NCBI RefSeq assembly: GCF_018069925.1
Contig: NZ_JAGPXB010000003.1
Coordinates: forward strand, 186,001-250,000
Reading direction: 5' to 3'
DNA from: Flavobacterium erciyesense
GTDB taxonomy: Bacteria > Bacteroidota > Bacteroidia > Flavobacteriales > Flavobacteriaceae
DNA length: 64,000 nucleotides
The notes below the pieces were generated by a model, which did not search any database, was not told the DNA's origin, and saw only the letters and a list, made by a program, of their open reading frames with translations. Numbering within the stretch: position 1 is the stretch's first letter; every line of letters starts with the position of its first letter. Both the position numbers and the translations under genes were made by a program. Below are positions 17,106 to 27,700 of this stretch, in pieces.

Positions 17106-18170
17106 TTACATTTTATTTTTAAACAAATTGGTGTTTTTGAAATTCCGAATAATGAACTCAAAAGCAGCCGACATAACAGTTCCCATTGATTTTGCTTTTT
17201 TAAAATTCATGTCATTTGTGTAGCGATACAATTCCATTTTGAGCTGTTGCAAATGAGCCTCAGGTGCCAATTCGTCTTCGCCCATAATTTCAAGCAAACG
17301 ATTAATCCGATTTTCAGCTGACAGAATTCGTTTGGCCAAAACGGCACGTTCTTCATCTTTGTATTGCTCAATCGAACTTTCTTGCAATTTGTCTTTCACT
17401 AATTTTACCATCGGATAATTTTCCTTGAAAAATTGCGGACGATACACTTTAAAATTGCCTTCGTAACATTGTTGATCAAAATCAATTGCTCGAATTTTAT
17501 ACACAACATGATCAAAATCGTGTATCGGAACAATAACATAATTATAGGAACGCATGTCACCCAGCAAACGAATCATGCAACGCTCATTAAATTTTACAAA
17601 CTCTTTGGCAATTTGTGCTTTTTCCGTTTCAGAACGCTCTTGCAAAAGGGTTTTGATAAAAACATCTCCGGGAATTCCCATAATATGCTCTTCGATGAGG
17701 GTATCTTTATAAACCAAAAAATTGATTTTGTCAGGCGATAAGATGTGCTCTAACTCTAGTCCGTAAATACGCGAAGCATCGGCTTTTTTGACATAAAAAT
17801 GCGTGTAGTTGTCGTTTAGAATATTTCGCACCTTGATTCGAAAAGGTTTTGAATTCCCAAACGTACAATAATCAATCGAGTCAATATTTAAAAACTTAAT
17901 GATACTCAAATTTCCATCAGAGTGTAACAAAGAATAAATCTTTTTTAAATTCAAGTCAATTTCTTCTCGCTCAAATTCGCTGTAGTAAACCCTAATCCAT
18001 AAAGTATCTTGATCCATTGTATCATACACAGTAACCGAACCCGAAAAACGCAACAAGTCATCATAAAAAACAGAGACTTCAGATAAACGATCAAAGCGTT
18101 GAAGGTATTCTAACAGTGCCGGATTGATAGGATACGAAGGTTTTTTAAAGATCATTATTGGCTCATTCAT
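17106..18170 (-). CDS. conserved unknown protein with atypical-kinase-like motifs
   Basis: The 354-residue protein has no signal or membrane segment. Between residues 204 and 233 it reads GDMRSYNYVIVP, then YKIRAIDFDQQ, which is similar in layout to the catalytic loop and metal-binding loop of PI3K/HipA-type kinases (GDRHNDN...IDFGH). Upstream, FYVKKADASR (126-135) and DTLIEEHIMG (156-165) could form the nucleotide-binding strand and hinge. The rest is helical, with a coiled C-terminal part at 255-320. No family name is known to me and the kinase reading is inference. An alternative start is the Met at residue 6. The gene probably starts its own transcript from the 18171-18485 gap and precedes the beta-propeller lipoprotein. 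Confidence 0.7.
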   Translation of the reverse strand: MNEPIMIFKKPSYPINPALLEYLQRFDRLSEVSVFYDDLLRFSGSVTVYDTMDQDTLWIRVYYSEFEREEIDLNLKKIYSLLHSDGNLSIIKFLNIDSIDYCTFGNSKPFRIKVRNILNDNYTHFYVKKADASRIYGLELEHILSPDKINFLVYKDTLIEEHIMGIPGDVFIKTLLQERSETEKAQIAKEFVKFNERCMIRLLGDMRSYNYVIVPIHDFDHVVYKIRAIDFDQQCYEGNFKVYRPQFFKENYPMVKLVKDKLQESSIEQYKDEERAVLAKRILSAENRINRLLEIMGEDELAPEAHLQQLKMELYRYTNDMNFKKAKSMGTVMSAAFEFIIRNFKNTNLFKNKM

Positions 18171-18485
18171 ATCGGATGGATTTATAACAAATTTACAATA
18201 AAACTAAAGATTCGCAGTTGATACGTCCCTAGAAAAATAGAATTTTTCGAAAGCTACTAAATCACAGATGATATAAGAAAAGTAGTCAAAAAATACTTTT
18301 TCACTTTCTATTTTCCTCAATATTCAGAAATAAAAACCTAAACCATTGATAAGAAATCAATTAGATAAAATTTTTAAATTATTAATCATAAATCTTAATT
18401 TTTTATGTTAAAAAAAGAGGTTCCCTGAATTTAAATTTTATATTTGGACGCCAAAAATTAATTAAATTTATATACCACATAACTA
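18171..18485. other. intergenic region between divergent genes
   Basis: This 315-bp AT-rich region separates the divergent kinase-like gene and PAS histidine kinase gene. It holds a TATATTTG -7 box at 18439-18446 and a short perfect hairpin GAAAAAT-AGA-ATTTTTC at 18232-18248. No ORF or RNA gene is seen. Confidence 0.6.
18439..18446 (+). promoter_or_regulatory. -7 promoter box (TATATTTG) of the PAS histidine kinase gene
   Basis: TATATTTG fits TAnnTTTG and lies 39 bp before the start. No TTG is present at the expected -33 distance, so the promoter is only half supported. Confidence 0.5.
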
Positions 18486-20315
18486 ATGACGGATAAGCTT
18501 GAACTCTACTTCAAGGCTGCACAATCAGCTAAGATTGGCATCTGGAAAATGAATTTGGACACCAATGAAATTTTTTGGGATGCTGTGACCAAAAGAATTC
18601 TTGAACTTCCTGATGATTTTATTCCTGTTAAAGGAAGTGGTATAAAGTTTTACTCCGAAGGTAATAATAGAGACCGCATTTCCCATTACATGCGGCGGGC
18701 GGTCGAGGAAGGACTATCGTTTAATGACAAATTTCAAATTACAACGGCAAAAAACAATATTCGTTACATAGAATGTATTTGCCAAGTTGAATTTAAGGAT
18801 GGAAAAGCAACCAATTTGCTTGGTACTTTTCAGGATATCACCAATGAACAAAACCTTATTAACGAACTGCAGCTGAACGTAGAAAAATTTTCATCCATTT
18901 TTTCTAGTGCCAATGATGCCATTTTTATAATTAATACTTCGAGCGGTTTTATAACCGATTGCAACCCAAGATCTAAAGAACTTACAGGTTATCAATTATC
19001 TGAATTAAAAGGACTACATAACTCACAACTTTTTCCAGAAGAAGCCCGAAAAGAGGCTCGATTATTTTTAAAATACAATTTAGAACGGAATGAGTATACC
19101 GTAAACGAAACCGTTTTAAAAGCCAAATGCGGTGAACTTATACCTGTAGAAATTGCTTCGGGTAAAAAGTTCATTGTAGACAATATCACTTACTTAGTAT
19201 GTTACATTAGAGATATCAGCGAGCGGAAAAAATCTGAAAAAGAACTCAATTTATTATCGCTTGCAGCTTCTGAAACGACTGATACTATCGTTATTGCAAA
19301 TGAAGAAGGTAATGCAGTTTGGGCCAATCAGGCCTATTTAGATTTAACCGGACTGACTATGGAAGAAGTAATTGGGCAAAAACCAGGATACCTATCTATT
19401 GGACCCGAAACCGATCCTAAAAGCAGTGAATTATTGCGACTTGCGGTAAAAAACAAAGAAAGTATAAAAATTACGATCTTGAATTATACCAAGCAAGGCG
19501 AAAAGTACTGGTACGAACTTAATATCACCACCGCCTTTGATGCGCAAAATAATTTTGTAAATTTTATTGGTGTAGGTCGCAATGTTACTTCAAGAATCGA
19601 GAAACAACTAGAATTGAAAAAATTGCTAGAAGTTACGAGCAATCAAAACAATAAACTTTTCAACTTCACACACATTGTTTCACATAACATTCGTTCACAC
19701 ACCAGTAATTTAGCTATGGTAGTTGATGTAATTGAAAATACAGATGATATAAACGAAAAATTATCCTACTTTGACTTGTTCAAGGAAGGTACCCAAAAAC
19801 TATCTGAATCGATTGATTATTTGAATGAAATTATAACCATTCAACAAAAAACAAATATTGAGAAAAAAGATATTCTATTAAAAGAGCAAATAGAGAAAAC
19901 TAAAATGGCCTTGCGTCTCGCAATTCGCGAAAGCAAAATCATTATTACTGACTCTATTCCTGAGGATTTAACCGTACCAGCCATCCCCGCCTATTTAGAC
20001 AGTATTCTATTAAATTTATTTACTAACGCTATAAAATACAAATCAGCTAAGCAAACAGCTACTTTGCACATTGAATTCGAAAAAGTAGATTCATATACCG
20101 TACTTCATTTTAGAGATAATGGACTAGGACTAAACCTCAATAAAAACGGTCATAAAATTTTTGGTATGTACAAAACCTTTCATGGTAATGAAGATGCCAA
20201 GGGTATTGGATTGTTTATTACCAAGAATCAATTGGAAGCTATGAATGGCAAAATTGAAGTTGAAAGTATCGAAGGAGAAGGGTCTAATTTTAAAATTTAT
20301 TTCAATGAAAAATAA
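18486..20315 (+). CDS. soluble PAS-domain sensor histidine kinase
   Basis: The 609-residue protein has three PAS domains at about 5-120, 130-255 and 258-380 (SAKIGIWKMNLDTNEIFWD; SANDAIFIINTSSGF; TDTIVIANEEGNAVWANQAYLDLTG), then a dimerisation and phosphoacceptor helix with VSHNIRSHTSNL, and a HATPase domain with NLFTNAIKYKS, DNGLGLNL and KGIGLFITKNQLE. No membrane segment is present, so it senses a cytoplasmic signal. The H-box HNIRSH is a variant of the usual HELR type. It overlaps its response regulator by 11 bp, so the two are translated together. The layout repeats that of the pair at 32543-34659. Confidence 0.93.
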   Translation: MTDKLELYFKAAQSAKIGIWKMNLDTNEIFWDAVTKRILELPDDFIPVKGSGIKFYSEGNNRDRISHYMRRAVEEGLSFNDKFQITTAKNNIRYIECICQVEFKDGKATNLLGTFQDITNEQNLINELQLNVEKFSSIFSSANDAIFIINTSSGFITDCNPRSKELTGYQLSELKGLHNSQLFPEEARKEARLFLKYNLERNEYTVNETVLKAKCGELIPVEIASGKKFIVDNITYLVCYIRDISERKKSEKELNLLSLAASETTDTIVIANEEGNAVWANQAYLDLTGLTMEEVIGQKPGYLSIGPETDPKSSELLRLAVKNKESIKITILNYTKQGEKYWYELNITTAFDAQNNFVNFIGVGRNVTSRIEKQLELKKLLEVTSNQNNKLFNFTHIVSHNIRSHTSNLAMVVDVIENTDDINEKLSYFDLFKEGTQKLSESIDYLNEIITIQQKTNIEKKDILLKEQIEKTKMALRLAIRESKIIITDSIPEDLTVPAIPAYLDSILLNLFTNAIKYKSAKQTATLHIEFEKVDSYTVLHFRDNGLGLNLNKNGHKIFGMYKTFHGNEDAKGIGLFITKNQLEAMNGKIEVESIEGEGSNFKIYFNEK

Positions 20316-20706
20316 ATTGACCTATATCATTGACGATGATAAGTTAACGGCTCGATTGATGACCATTCTGATTACCAAAAATAATTTTTGCGAAAAAATA
20401 GAATCGTTTCCAAATGCGCAAAGCGCCATTGATGTACTGCGCGAAAATGTGCGTAATCAAGCGGAGCTACCTGATGCCATTTTGCTAGATTTGAACATGC
20501 CAATGATGGATGGCTGGCAATTTTTAGATGAATTTATGCTGCTGCCTTTTCTAAAGGACATTCATGTTTTTATCATGACCTCATCTATCGACCCCGTAGA
20601 TATTGAAAAGGCAAAAAAATATGCTGTAGTAAAATACTATATTGACAAACCCATCACTATTCAAAAACTGCAATACATGCAGCAAATTATCGAAGGAACA
20701 AATTAA
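20305..20706 (+). CDS. single-domain (CheY-like) response regulator
   Basis: The preferred start is the ATG at 20305, which gives 133 residues beginning MKNKLTYIIDDDK. The receiver domain is complete: acidic pocket IDDD, phosphoacceptor Asp in ILLDLNMPMMDG, Thr/Ser in IMTSS and Lys in IDKPIT. There is no output domain, so it acts by protein contact or in a phosphorelay. It overlaps the partner histidine kinase gene by 11 bp. A longer frame from 20245 would only extend into kinase coding sequence. Confidence 0.92.
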   Translation: MKNKLTYIIDDDKLTARLMTILITKNNFCEKIESFPNAQSAIDVLRENVRNQAELPDAILLDLNMPMMDGWQFLDEFMLLPFLKDIHVFIMTSSIDPVDIEKAKKYAVVKYYIDKPITIQKLQYMQQIIEGTN

Positions 20707-20770
20707 ACCAACAATTTAGTAACAAAATAGGCACTATTTCGTCCTACTTTTAAACTAAACAACGAAGCCT

Positions 20771-21667
20771 TTGAAACCTATCCTTACGATTGAAAACCTC
20801 AACAAGCGTTACGGCGCCGTTCAAGCACTAAACAATGTTTCCTTTACTATTCAAAAAGGTAATGTTTACGGAATTCTTGGTCCCAACGGAAGCGGAAAAT
20901 CAACAACATTGGGTATTGTACTTAATGTAGTCAACAAAACTTCGGGCCAATACAGTTGGTTTGGAGGTACTATGGCTACGCACGATGCGCTAAAGAAAGT
21001 AGGTGCCATAATTGAAAGACCTAACTTTTATCCGTACATGACAGCACAAGAAAATTTAGAATTAGTGTGCAAAATTAAAGGCATTAACTACGCTAAGGTT
21101 CAGGAAAAATTGGAACTTGTAGGACTCCTTGAACGTAAAAATAGTAAATTCAGTACCTTTTCACTGGGGATGAAACAACGATTAGCAATAGCATCAGCCT
21201 TGCTAAATGATCCTGAAATTTTAATTTTAGACGAACCTACAAACGGTCTTGACCCCCAAGGAATACATCAAATACGAGACATTATAAAAGTAATTGCTGC
21301 GCAAGGAACTACTATTCTACTTGCCTCACACTTACTTGACGAGGTAGAAAAAGTGTGCACACATGTCGTGGTGTTAAGAAAGGGTGTGATTTTATATACT
21401 GGTTTAGTAGATGGAATGGCTGCAAACGAAGGCTTTTTTGAACTGCAAGCAGCAAATAACGAACAATTGCAAAATGCACTTGAACAGCATCCCGCAGTAC
21501 AAAAGTGTACTATTGAAAATGAAAAAGTTTTGGTCTATCTAAAAGAGCCGCTTGAAGCCAAAGATTTGAATCAATTTCTATTTGAACGCCAAATTGTGTT
21601 ACAACATTTGGTAAAAAGAAAAAGCAGTCTCGAAGAGCAATTTTTGACACTTACTGGTCAAAAATAA
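20771..21667 (+). CDS. ABC transporter ATP-binding protein
   Basis: The 298-residue protein has Walker A GPNGSGKST, signature FSLGMKQRLAIA, Walker B ILILDEPTNGLDPQG and the switch His in LLASHLLDEVEK. It fits the ABC-2 type exporter/drug resistance ATPase group. The start codon must be TTG at 20771, because the next in-frame ATG lies beyond Walker A. It is followed 71 bp later by the ABC-2 permease, its likely partner. The substrate is unknown. Confidence 0.93.
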   Translation: MKPILTIENLNKRYGAVQALNNVSFTIQKGNVYGILGPNGSGKSTTLGIVLNVVNKTSGQYSWFGGTMATHDALKKVGAIIERPNFYPYMTAQENLELVCKIKGINYAKVQEKLELVGLLERKNSKFSTFSLGMKQRLAIASALLNDPEILILDEPTNGLDPQGIHQIRDIIKVIAAQGTTILLASHLLDEVEKVCTHVVVLRKGVILYTGLVDGMAANEGFFELQAANNEQLQNALEQHPAVQKCTIENEKVLVYLKEPLEAKDLNQFLFERQIVLQHLVKRKSSLEEQFLTLTGQK

Positions 21668-21738
21668 AAACGCCTAACCAAATCATGCTTGAGCAACTGC
21701 CAGGCCCTACTATTAATTCCGTTCTAAAACTACAATTC

Positions 21739-22575
21739 ATGAAGAGACTTCTTACTATCGAACTACAAAAAATATGGAAAAATAAAGCTAGTAGAGTTTT
21801 AACACTTACCTATTTTATCTTACTCACCTTTATAGCCCTTATTGCTTCTATCAAATTTGATATTGGGATTTTCAAATTCCATTTAGCCGAAATGGGTATT
21901 TTTAATTTTCCTTTTATTTGGCATTTTAACACCTACATCGCTGCAATTTTAAAATTATTCTTAGCGATAGTTATCGTGTCAATGATGGCCAACGAATACA
22001 GCTATGGAACACTGAAACAAAACTTAATTGACGGAATGAGCAAAAAAGAATTCATTCAATCTAAGTTTTTAACCGTCGTGTTATTTGCTACTTTATCAAC
22101 TCTTTTTATTTTTATACTTTCATTAATTCTAGGATTTAGCTTTTCATCGTACACAGAATTTGGAATTGTATTTTCTGATTTAGAGTATCTTTTAGCTTAT
22201 TTTGTAAAATTAATTGGATTTTTCTCCTTCTGTTTATTCCTTGGAATCTTAGTGAAACGTTCTGCTTTTGCACTTGGATTTTTGTTTGTTTGGAATATTA
22301 TTGAAGGTGTTATCATCGGTATTTTAACCTTTAAAATTTTCCCTCAAAGCGATACTGCTGCAAAAATTACACAATTTTTGCCTTTGCAATCAATGTCTAA
22401 TCTGATTGTTATGCCTTTTACACGATTATCGGTTGTTAAAAATTTAGGTAATCAAATAGGCGTTGAAAACACTAATAGTTATGCTGTTGAGCCAAGTGCA
22501 ATAGTAATAGTATTGATTTGGACCTTAATTTTCATTTACTCTTCTTATCGTTTGTTAGAAAAAAGAGATTTGTAG
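21739..22575 (+). CDS. ABC-2 type transporter permease
   Basis: From the ATG at 21739 the product is 278 residues beginning MKRLLTIELQKIWKNKASRV, a typical ABC-2 permease N-terminus. It has about six membrane helices, including VLTLTYFILLTFIALIAS, ILKLFLAIVIVSMMAN and IVIVLIWTLIFIYSSYRL. An upstream in-frame ATG at 21685 adds 18 residues of unlikely sequence. It pairs with the preceding ATPase gene. The T9SS gene starts 12 bp after its stop, so all may be read in one transcript. Confidence 0.9.
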   Translation: MKRLLTIELQKIWKNKASRVLTLTYFILLTFIALIASIKFDIGIFKFHLAEMGIFNFPFIWHFNTYIAAILKLFLAIVIVSMMANEYSYGTLKQNLIDGMSKKEFIQSKFLTVVLFATLSTLFIFILSLILGFSFSSYTEFGIVFSDLEYLLAYFVKLIGFFSFCLFLGILVKRSAFALGFLFVWNIIEGVIIGILTFKIFPQSDTAAKITQFLPLQSMSNLIVMPFTRLSVVKNLGNQIGVENTNSYAVEPSAIVIVLIWTLIFIYSSYRLLEKRDL

Positions 22576-22587
22576 TACCTTTATAGG

Positions 22588-24693
22588 ATGAAAAATCCGG
22601 TTTTCAAATTTACATTATTTACAATGATTGCTTGCGCTAGTTGTTTTTCACGAGCGCAATCAATTCGTATTGATGACACTTTTACTGCCAACCAATTAGT
22701 ACAAAATGTACTTACAAATAGTGCTTGCATTGCAACTCAAAATGCTAATGCTACGGGTGATGATTTTTCAGGAAGCAAAAAAAGTTATGCCTATTTTAAT
22801 GCCAATGGGAGTAATTTTCCGTTCCAAGAAGGAGTAATTTTAAGCACATCTAGCAGTCAAAATGCTGCTGGGCCTTATACCAATAGTGAAGGTGAAGGAG
22901 ATTTACGTTGGTTAGGGGACCGAGATTTACAAATAGCTTTAGGCAGAAATAATACCATCAACGCCACAGTGCTCGAATTCGATTTTACCGCCTTAACCAA
23001 TACCATTAGCTTTAATTACTTGTTTGCTTCAAATGAATATCAATTGTATTTTCCTTGTGAATTTTCAGATGGTTTTGCATTTTTAATTAAAGAAGTAGGT
23101 AGCACGGAACCCTACCGAAATATTGCCACCATTCCCAATACAACCGTACCTGTTTCATCAACCAATATCAGACCTTTTACGCCTGCTTTTAACAATGGGG
23201 TAATCTCTAAACCAAGTTGCGATGCTATGAATCAGGAGTATTTTGCAGGTTTTAATTCTACCGCAAGCCCAATTAATTATAGTGCCCAAACCGTTATTTT
23301 AAAAGCAAAAACAAGCGTAGTTGCAGGAAGAAATTATCACATAAAACTAGTGATAGCCGATGATTCAAATGAATTATTCGATTCGGCAGTGTTTATAGAA
23401 GCGGGAAGTTTTCAACCGCAAATCAATTTAGGGCCAGAACAAACCATTTGTAACGGGGAATCAGTAGTTTTAGATACAGGATTTAGCGATTTGAGATATC
23501 AATACCAATGGTTTAAAGATGGATCAACGTTGCCAATTGCAGGAGCTAATAACCCTACTTTTCAAGCCACTGATGCGGGAGAATATGCCGCAAAAGTAAC
23601 GCTCAACGGCTCTGGCATCAATGCCTGTATTGCAACAGGTAATACAAAAATCACCTATAAACCAGCACTACGCACCACGCTAATGCAATGCGGAGATAGT
23701 GGCAATCAAGCATTTTTTGATTTGTCAAGCGCAACTAGTGATTTAAGAATTTCGGAAAGTAGTATCATGACCTTTTATGAAACCTTTGCTGATTATCAAC
23801 AAAAGCGAAATCCTATAACTAATTTAAAAAATTATTACTCGTCAACAACAATTATTCACGCCAGTATTGCAAGCCCACAAGGTAGTTGCCAGGACTATGC
23901 TGCAGTGCAACTCTCTGTTTTACCACTAGACTCAAACTTGCCAATTGTAGTATTGTGCGACAACGATTCCAATCAAGATGGTTCGATGACATTTAATCTC
24001 GAAAAAGTCTTAAATCCCAAAATTTCTCCAAGCACCGTGGGAGTATCAAGCGATTTGACATATTATTACAATCAAGATGATGCTGCTTTGCAAAGTAATC
24101 AGCTCAAGGGTAATTTCACCACAACCACTAATCCGCAAACTCTATATGTCAGGGTCGAAAACAATTCTAATTGCTCGGGAGTTTATAAAATTACACTTGA
24201 AATTCAGCCTTACACAAATACCACAATTAATGTAATAGAAAATATTACCGTCAATGATTTTTCGAATAATAATAGCGCTACGATCAATACCATCGCAACG
24301 GGTAATTATGAGTATTCTATTGATGGAATTACTTTTCAAAGTAGCGCCACTTTTTCAAGTCTGTCCGCTGGTAAGTACGTCGCCTATGTCCGAGATATAG
24401 AAAATTGTACAATCGATTCCCGTCAATTTATTGTATTGGATTATCCCAAATTTTTCACTCCAAACGGCGATGGTTTTAATGATACATGGTCCATTAAAAA
24501 CCTTGATTTATACCCAAAAGCTAATCTTTCAATTTTTGATCGCTACGGAAAATTACTCCGCGAAGTTTCAGGAATTAATGCTACTTGGAACGGAATTTAT
24601 AATGGCCAACTTTTACCAGCGAATGATTATTGGTTTCGATTGGTTTTAGATCAAGACAACATCATAAAAGGGCATTTTTCTTTGAAAAGATAA
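22588..24693 (+). CDS. secreted protein with choice-of-anchor L domain and T9SS type B sorting signal
   Basis: The 701-residue protein has a signal peptide (MIACASCFSRAQ). A choice-of-anchor L-type domain covers about 25-270 (ACIATQNANATGDDFSGSK, FPFQEGVILSTSS, VLEFDFTALTNTISFNYLFASNEY). Ig-like/PKD-like repeats follow, and the C-terminal 85 residues are the gliding-associated T9SS type B domain (FFTPNGDGFNDTW, SIFDRYGKLL, NDYWFRLVLD, GHFSLKR). It is exported by the type IX system to the surface or medium, possibly as an adhesin. It forms a pair with the next, larger T9SS gene, whose C-terminus is almost the same. Confidence 0.92.
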   Translation: MKNPVFKFTLFTMIACASCFSRAQSIRIDDTFTANQLVQNVLTNSACIATQNANATGDDFSGSKKSYAYFNANGSNFPFQEGVILSTSSSQNAAGPYTNSEGEGDLRWLGDRDLQIALGRNNTINATVLEFDFTALTNTISFNYLFASNEYQLYFPCEFSDGFAFLIKEVGSTEPYRNIATIPNTTVPVSSTNIRPFTPAFNNGVISKPSCDAMNQEYFAGFNSTASPINYSAQTVILKAKTSVVAGRNYHIKLVIADDSNELFDSAVFIEAGSFQPQINLGPEQTICNGESVVLDTGFSDLRYQYQWFKDGSTLPIAGANNPTFQATDAGEYAAKVTLNGSGINACIATGNTKITYKPALRTTLMQCGDSGNQAFFDLSSATSDLRISESSIMTFYETFADYQQKRNPITNLKNYYSSTTIIHASIASPQGSCQDYAAVQLSVLPLDSNLPIVVLCDNDSNQDGSMTFNLEKVLNPKISPSTVGVSSDLTYYYNQDDAALQSNQLKGNFTTTTNPQTLYVRVENNSNCSGVYKITLEIQPYTNTTINVIENITVNDFSNNNSATINTIATGNYEYSIDGITFQSSATFSSLSAGKYVAYVRDIENCTIDSRQFIVLDYPKFFTPNGDGFNDTWSIKNLDLYPKANLSIFDRYGKLLREVSGINATWNGIYNGQLLPANDYWFRLVLDQDNIIKGHFSLKR

Positions 24694-24717
24694 ATTTTTA
24701 TTTGCTATTTTTAGCGC

Positions 24718-27700
24718 ATGAAAAAAACATTACTCGCTCTCTTTCTGTTACTTTCGGTTGCTACATTTTCACAATTTAGTAAAACACATTACATACCGCC
24801 CTTATCAGGCTCAGATTTAATTGCTGCTCAAGATCAATTTCTATACATCTCTACACCAAGTACGACTCCCGTTAAAGTAAAAATTAACGCTATTGGAGCT
24901 GGTACTACTGAAATCACCGTATCTAAAAATGCTCCAATTGCTTATAATGTGGGGTTTGGTACAAATACACAACTGCATGCAGATCCTAGCCTTTTAAATA
25001 CACCTATTTCGAATAGAGGTTTTATTATTGAGGCAGAAAGTTTGATTTATGTTGCTGCTAGAGTATTAGCGGGTGGTAACAATCAAGCAGGTTCTCTCGT
25101 ATCCAAAGGACTTTCTGCCATTGGACAAGAATTTAGAGTTGGTGCTTATGTGAATACGCGAACAACTAATAATGCAGTTTTCCGCTATACTTTTATATCT
25201 GTATTAGCAACAGAAAACAACACTGTAGTAGAATTCGATGATATAAAAGAAGGGGTAACTTTAATAGGAAACCCAGGCGTAGGTAACACGCCTCCAAGTG
25301 TAACCTTAAATAGAGGGCAAAGTTATATTATAGCAACCGAAGATACTAGTTTAGCTAACAAAGATGGTCTAATAGGTGCATTAGTAAAGGCGGACAAACC
25401 CATAGTTATGAACTGTGGATCTTTTGGAGGAACTAATGGTGACGTAAATGGAAATCTAGATTTAGGTTTTGACCAGATTGTACCAGCCACTATTGTAGGA
25501 CAAGAATATATTTTTGTACGTGGAGCAGGGCTAGATATAACAGAACGCCCACTTTTGGTCATACATGAAAACAACACAGATATTTATTTAAACGATAGTA
25601 CCACTCCTTTTAATACAACACCATTAAATGCAGGTCAATATGTTATTCTTGATGGCACAAACTATTCTGCCAATGGTAGTTTATATGTACGAGCTACCAA
25701 AAAAGTATTTGCCTACCAAAGTGTTGGTGGTACAACGCAGGCTAATCAAGAGCTTTTCTTTGTACCCGCTTTAAATTGTTCAACTCCCAATATTGTAGAT
25801 AATATTCCTTTTATAGAAGAAATAGGATCAAGAACATTCACTACAAATAGTGGGCTAAACATTGTTACCGAAAAAGGAGCAACAATTGAAATTGCGATCA
25901 ATGGAATTCGTCAGCCAATTGGCGTTGCACCCCGAGACGTGGTTGGTAATCCTGGCTTCGAAACGTATTCCTTGTTTGGTTTAACGGGTAACATAGGCGT
26001 TTTTTCGACAAAACAAGTATATGTTTCGTATTTTGGTTCTAACAGTGCGGCTACTTACGGAGGTTACTACTCAGGCTTTGATATTAAACCCGAAGTTATT
26101 AGTGATGGAATCACTGCGACTGGATCCAGTTGTATACCAAACGTAACACTCAGTGTGAGTTCGCTGTCCTCTTATGATTCATTTGAATGGTTTTTCAATA
26201 ATACGCCAATTCCAAATTCAAATTTCAATTTCTATAGGCCAACCCAACCAGGTTATTACCAAGTAAAAGGAAGTATTTCAGGTTGCTCCTCTCCTCCAGT
26301 ATTTTCTGATTTAATACCAGTTAGCGCTTGTACCACTGACATGGACAACGATGGTACAAACGATAATATTGATGTTGACAACGACCAAGACGGAATCACA
26401 AATTGTACGGAGTCTTATGGAAACCTTGGTATTGACATTAGCAATCCAACTAGTGGAACTATCGTTATCGGTAATTACTCCAACTCTTTTACAGCAGCTA
26501 CTACCACATCATCAACAGCAAGTTTAACTCCATTTACAGGAAAAAATGATGGAAGTTTTGTATCTGAAGTACTGGCTGGGAAAGGAAATTTTGTAACCTA
26601 TACGACTAACTTTAACAAACCAATGACAGTTGGCATTAGGTATGTAAAAACGGCAAATAGTTCTGATTTAATGAACGCCGATGCAGAATACATCATCAAC
26701 TCAGAAGTAAATAAAAACATTACAGTTTTAAACCCTACAGATCAACTTTTAATTGATACGAATTATGATGGTATTTATGAAAGTGGTGTCACTGAATTTT
26801 CTTCTTTCGAAATTCGATTTCGTCTTAAGAGTAATACGCCTTTAGCTGCAGGCACTGGTACTTTTCAGTTTTTAACTTACTTAGCCAATTCAATCAAATT
26901 CACCCACAAAAATCTGTCTGAAAGCAGTAGCAATAAATCTACATTTGAATTGTTTGCAGTTTGTGTTCCAAAAGATTCAGATGGCGATAGTACAGCGGAT
27001 CAATTGGATGTTGATAGCGACAACGATGGTATTTCAGATCTAATCGAGGCACAAAACAATACTTTCAAACCTATTGCCAATGCTGATACCAATAAAAATG
27101 GTTTAGATAATGCTTTTGAACCAGGCTTTACTCCCTTTGATAACGACCAAGATGGTATTCCTGATTATTTAGATTTAGACAGTGACAATGATGGAATTCT
27201 TGACGCTGTAGAAACCGGAAACGACCTTGATGCTGATAGTGTGCGCAATTTTAGAGATCTAGATAGCGATAATGATTTATGTGCCGATGTAATTGAAGCA
27301 GGCTTTATTGATTCAAATAATGACGGTTTACTTGGTGGTGCACCTATTTTAGTAGACCCAAATGGTTTAGTTACAAGCGGAACTGGATATACAGCTCCAA
27401 ATGCAAACTATTTGATAGCAGCACCAATTGTAATTAATACTCAACCTGTAGCTAACCCTACATGCGACATGCAAGGAACGACGATTTCAGTTGATGACAA
27501 TGGTGGGAATACTTACCAGTGGCAAGTGAACACAAATGGAACAACTTGGAATACTATTTCGAATGGTGCAACCTACACCGGCGTTAACACCCGTAATTTA
27601 CAAATTGTAAGTGTGAGTAATTCCATGAATGGTTTTAAATATCGTGTAATTTTAAACAAAATTGGTAACTCATGCGGATTAACATCTGATGAAACTACCC

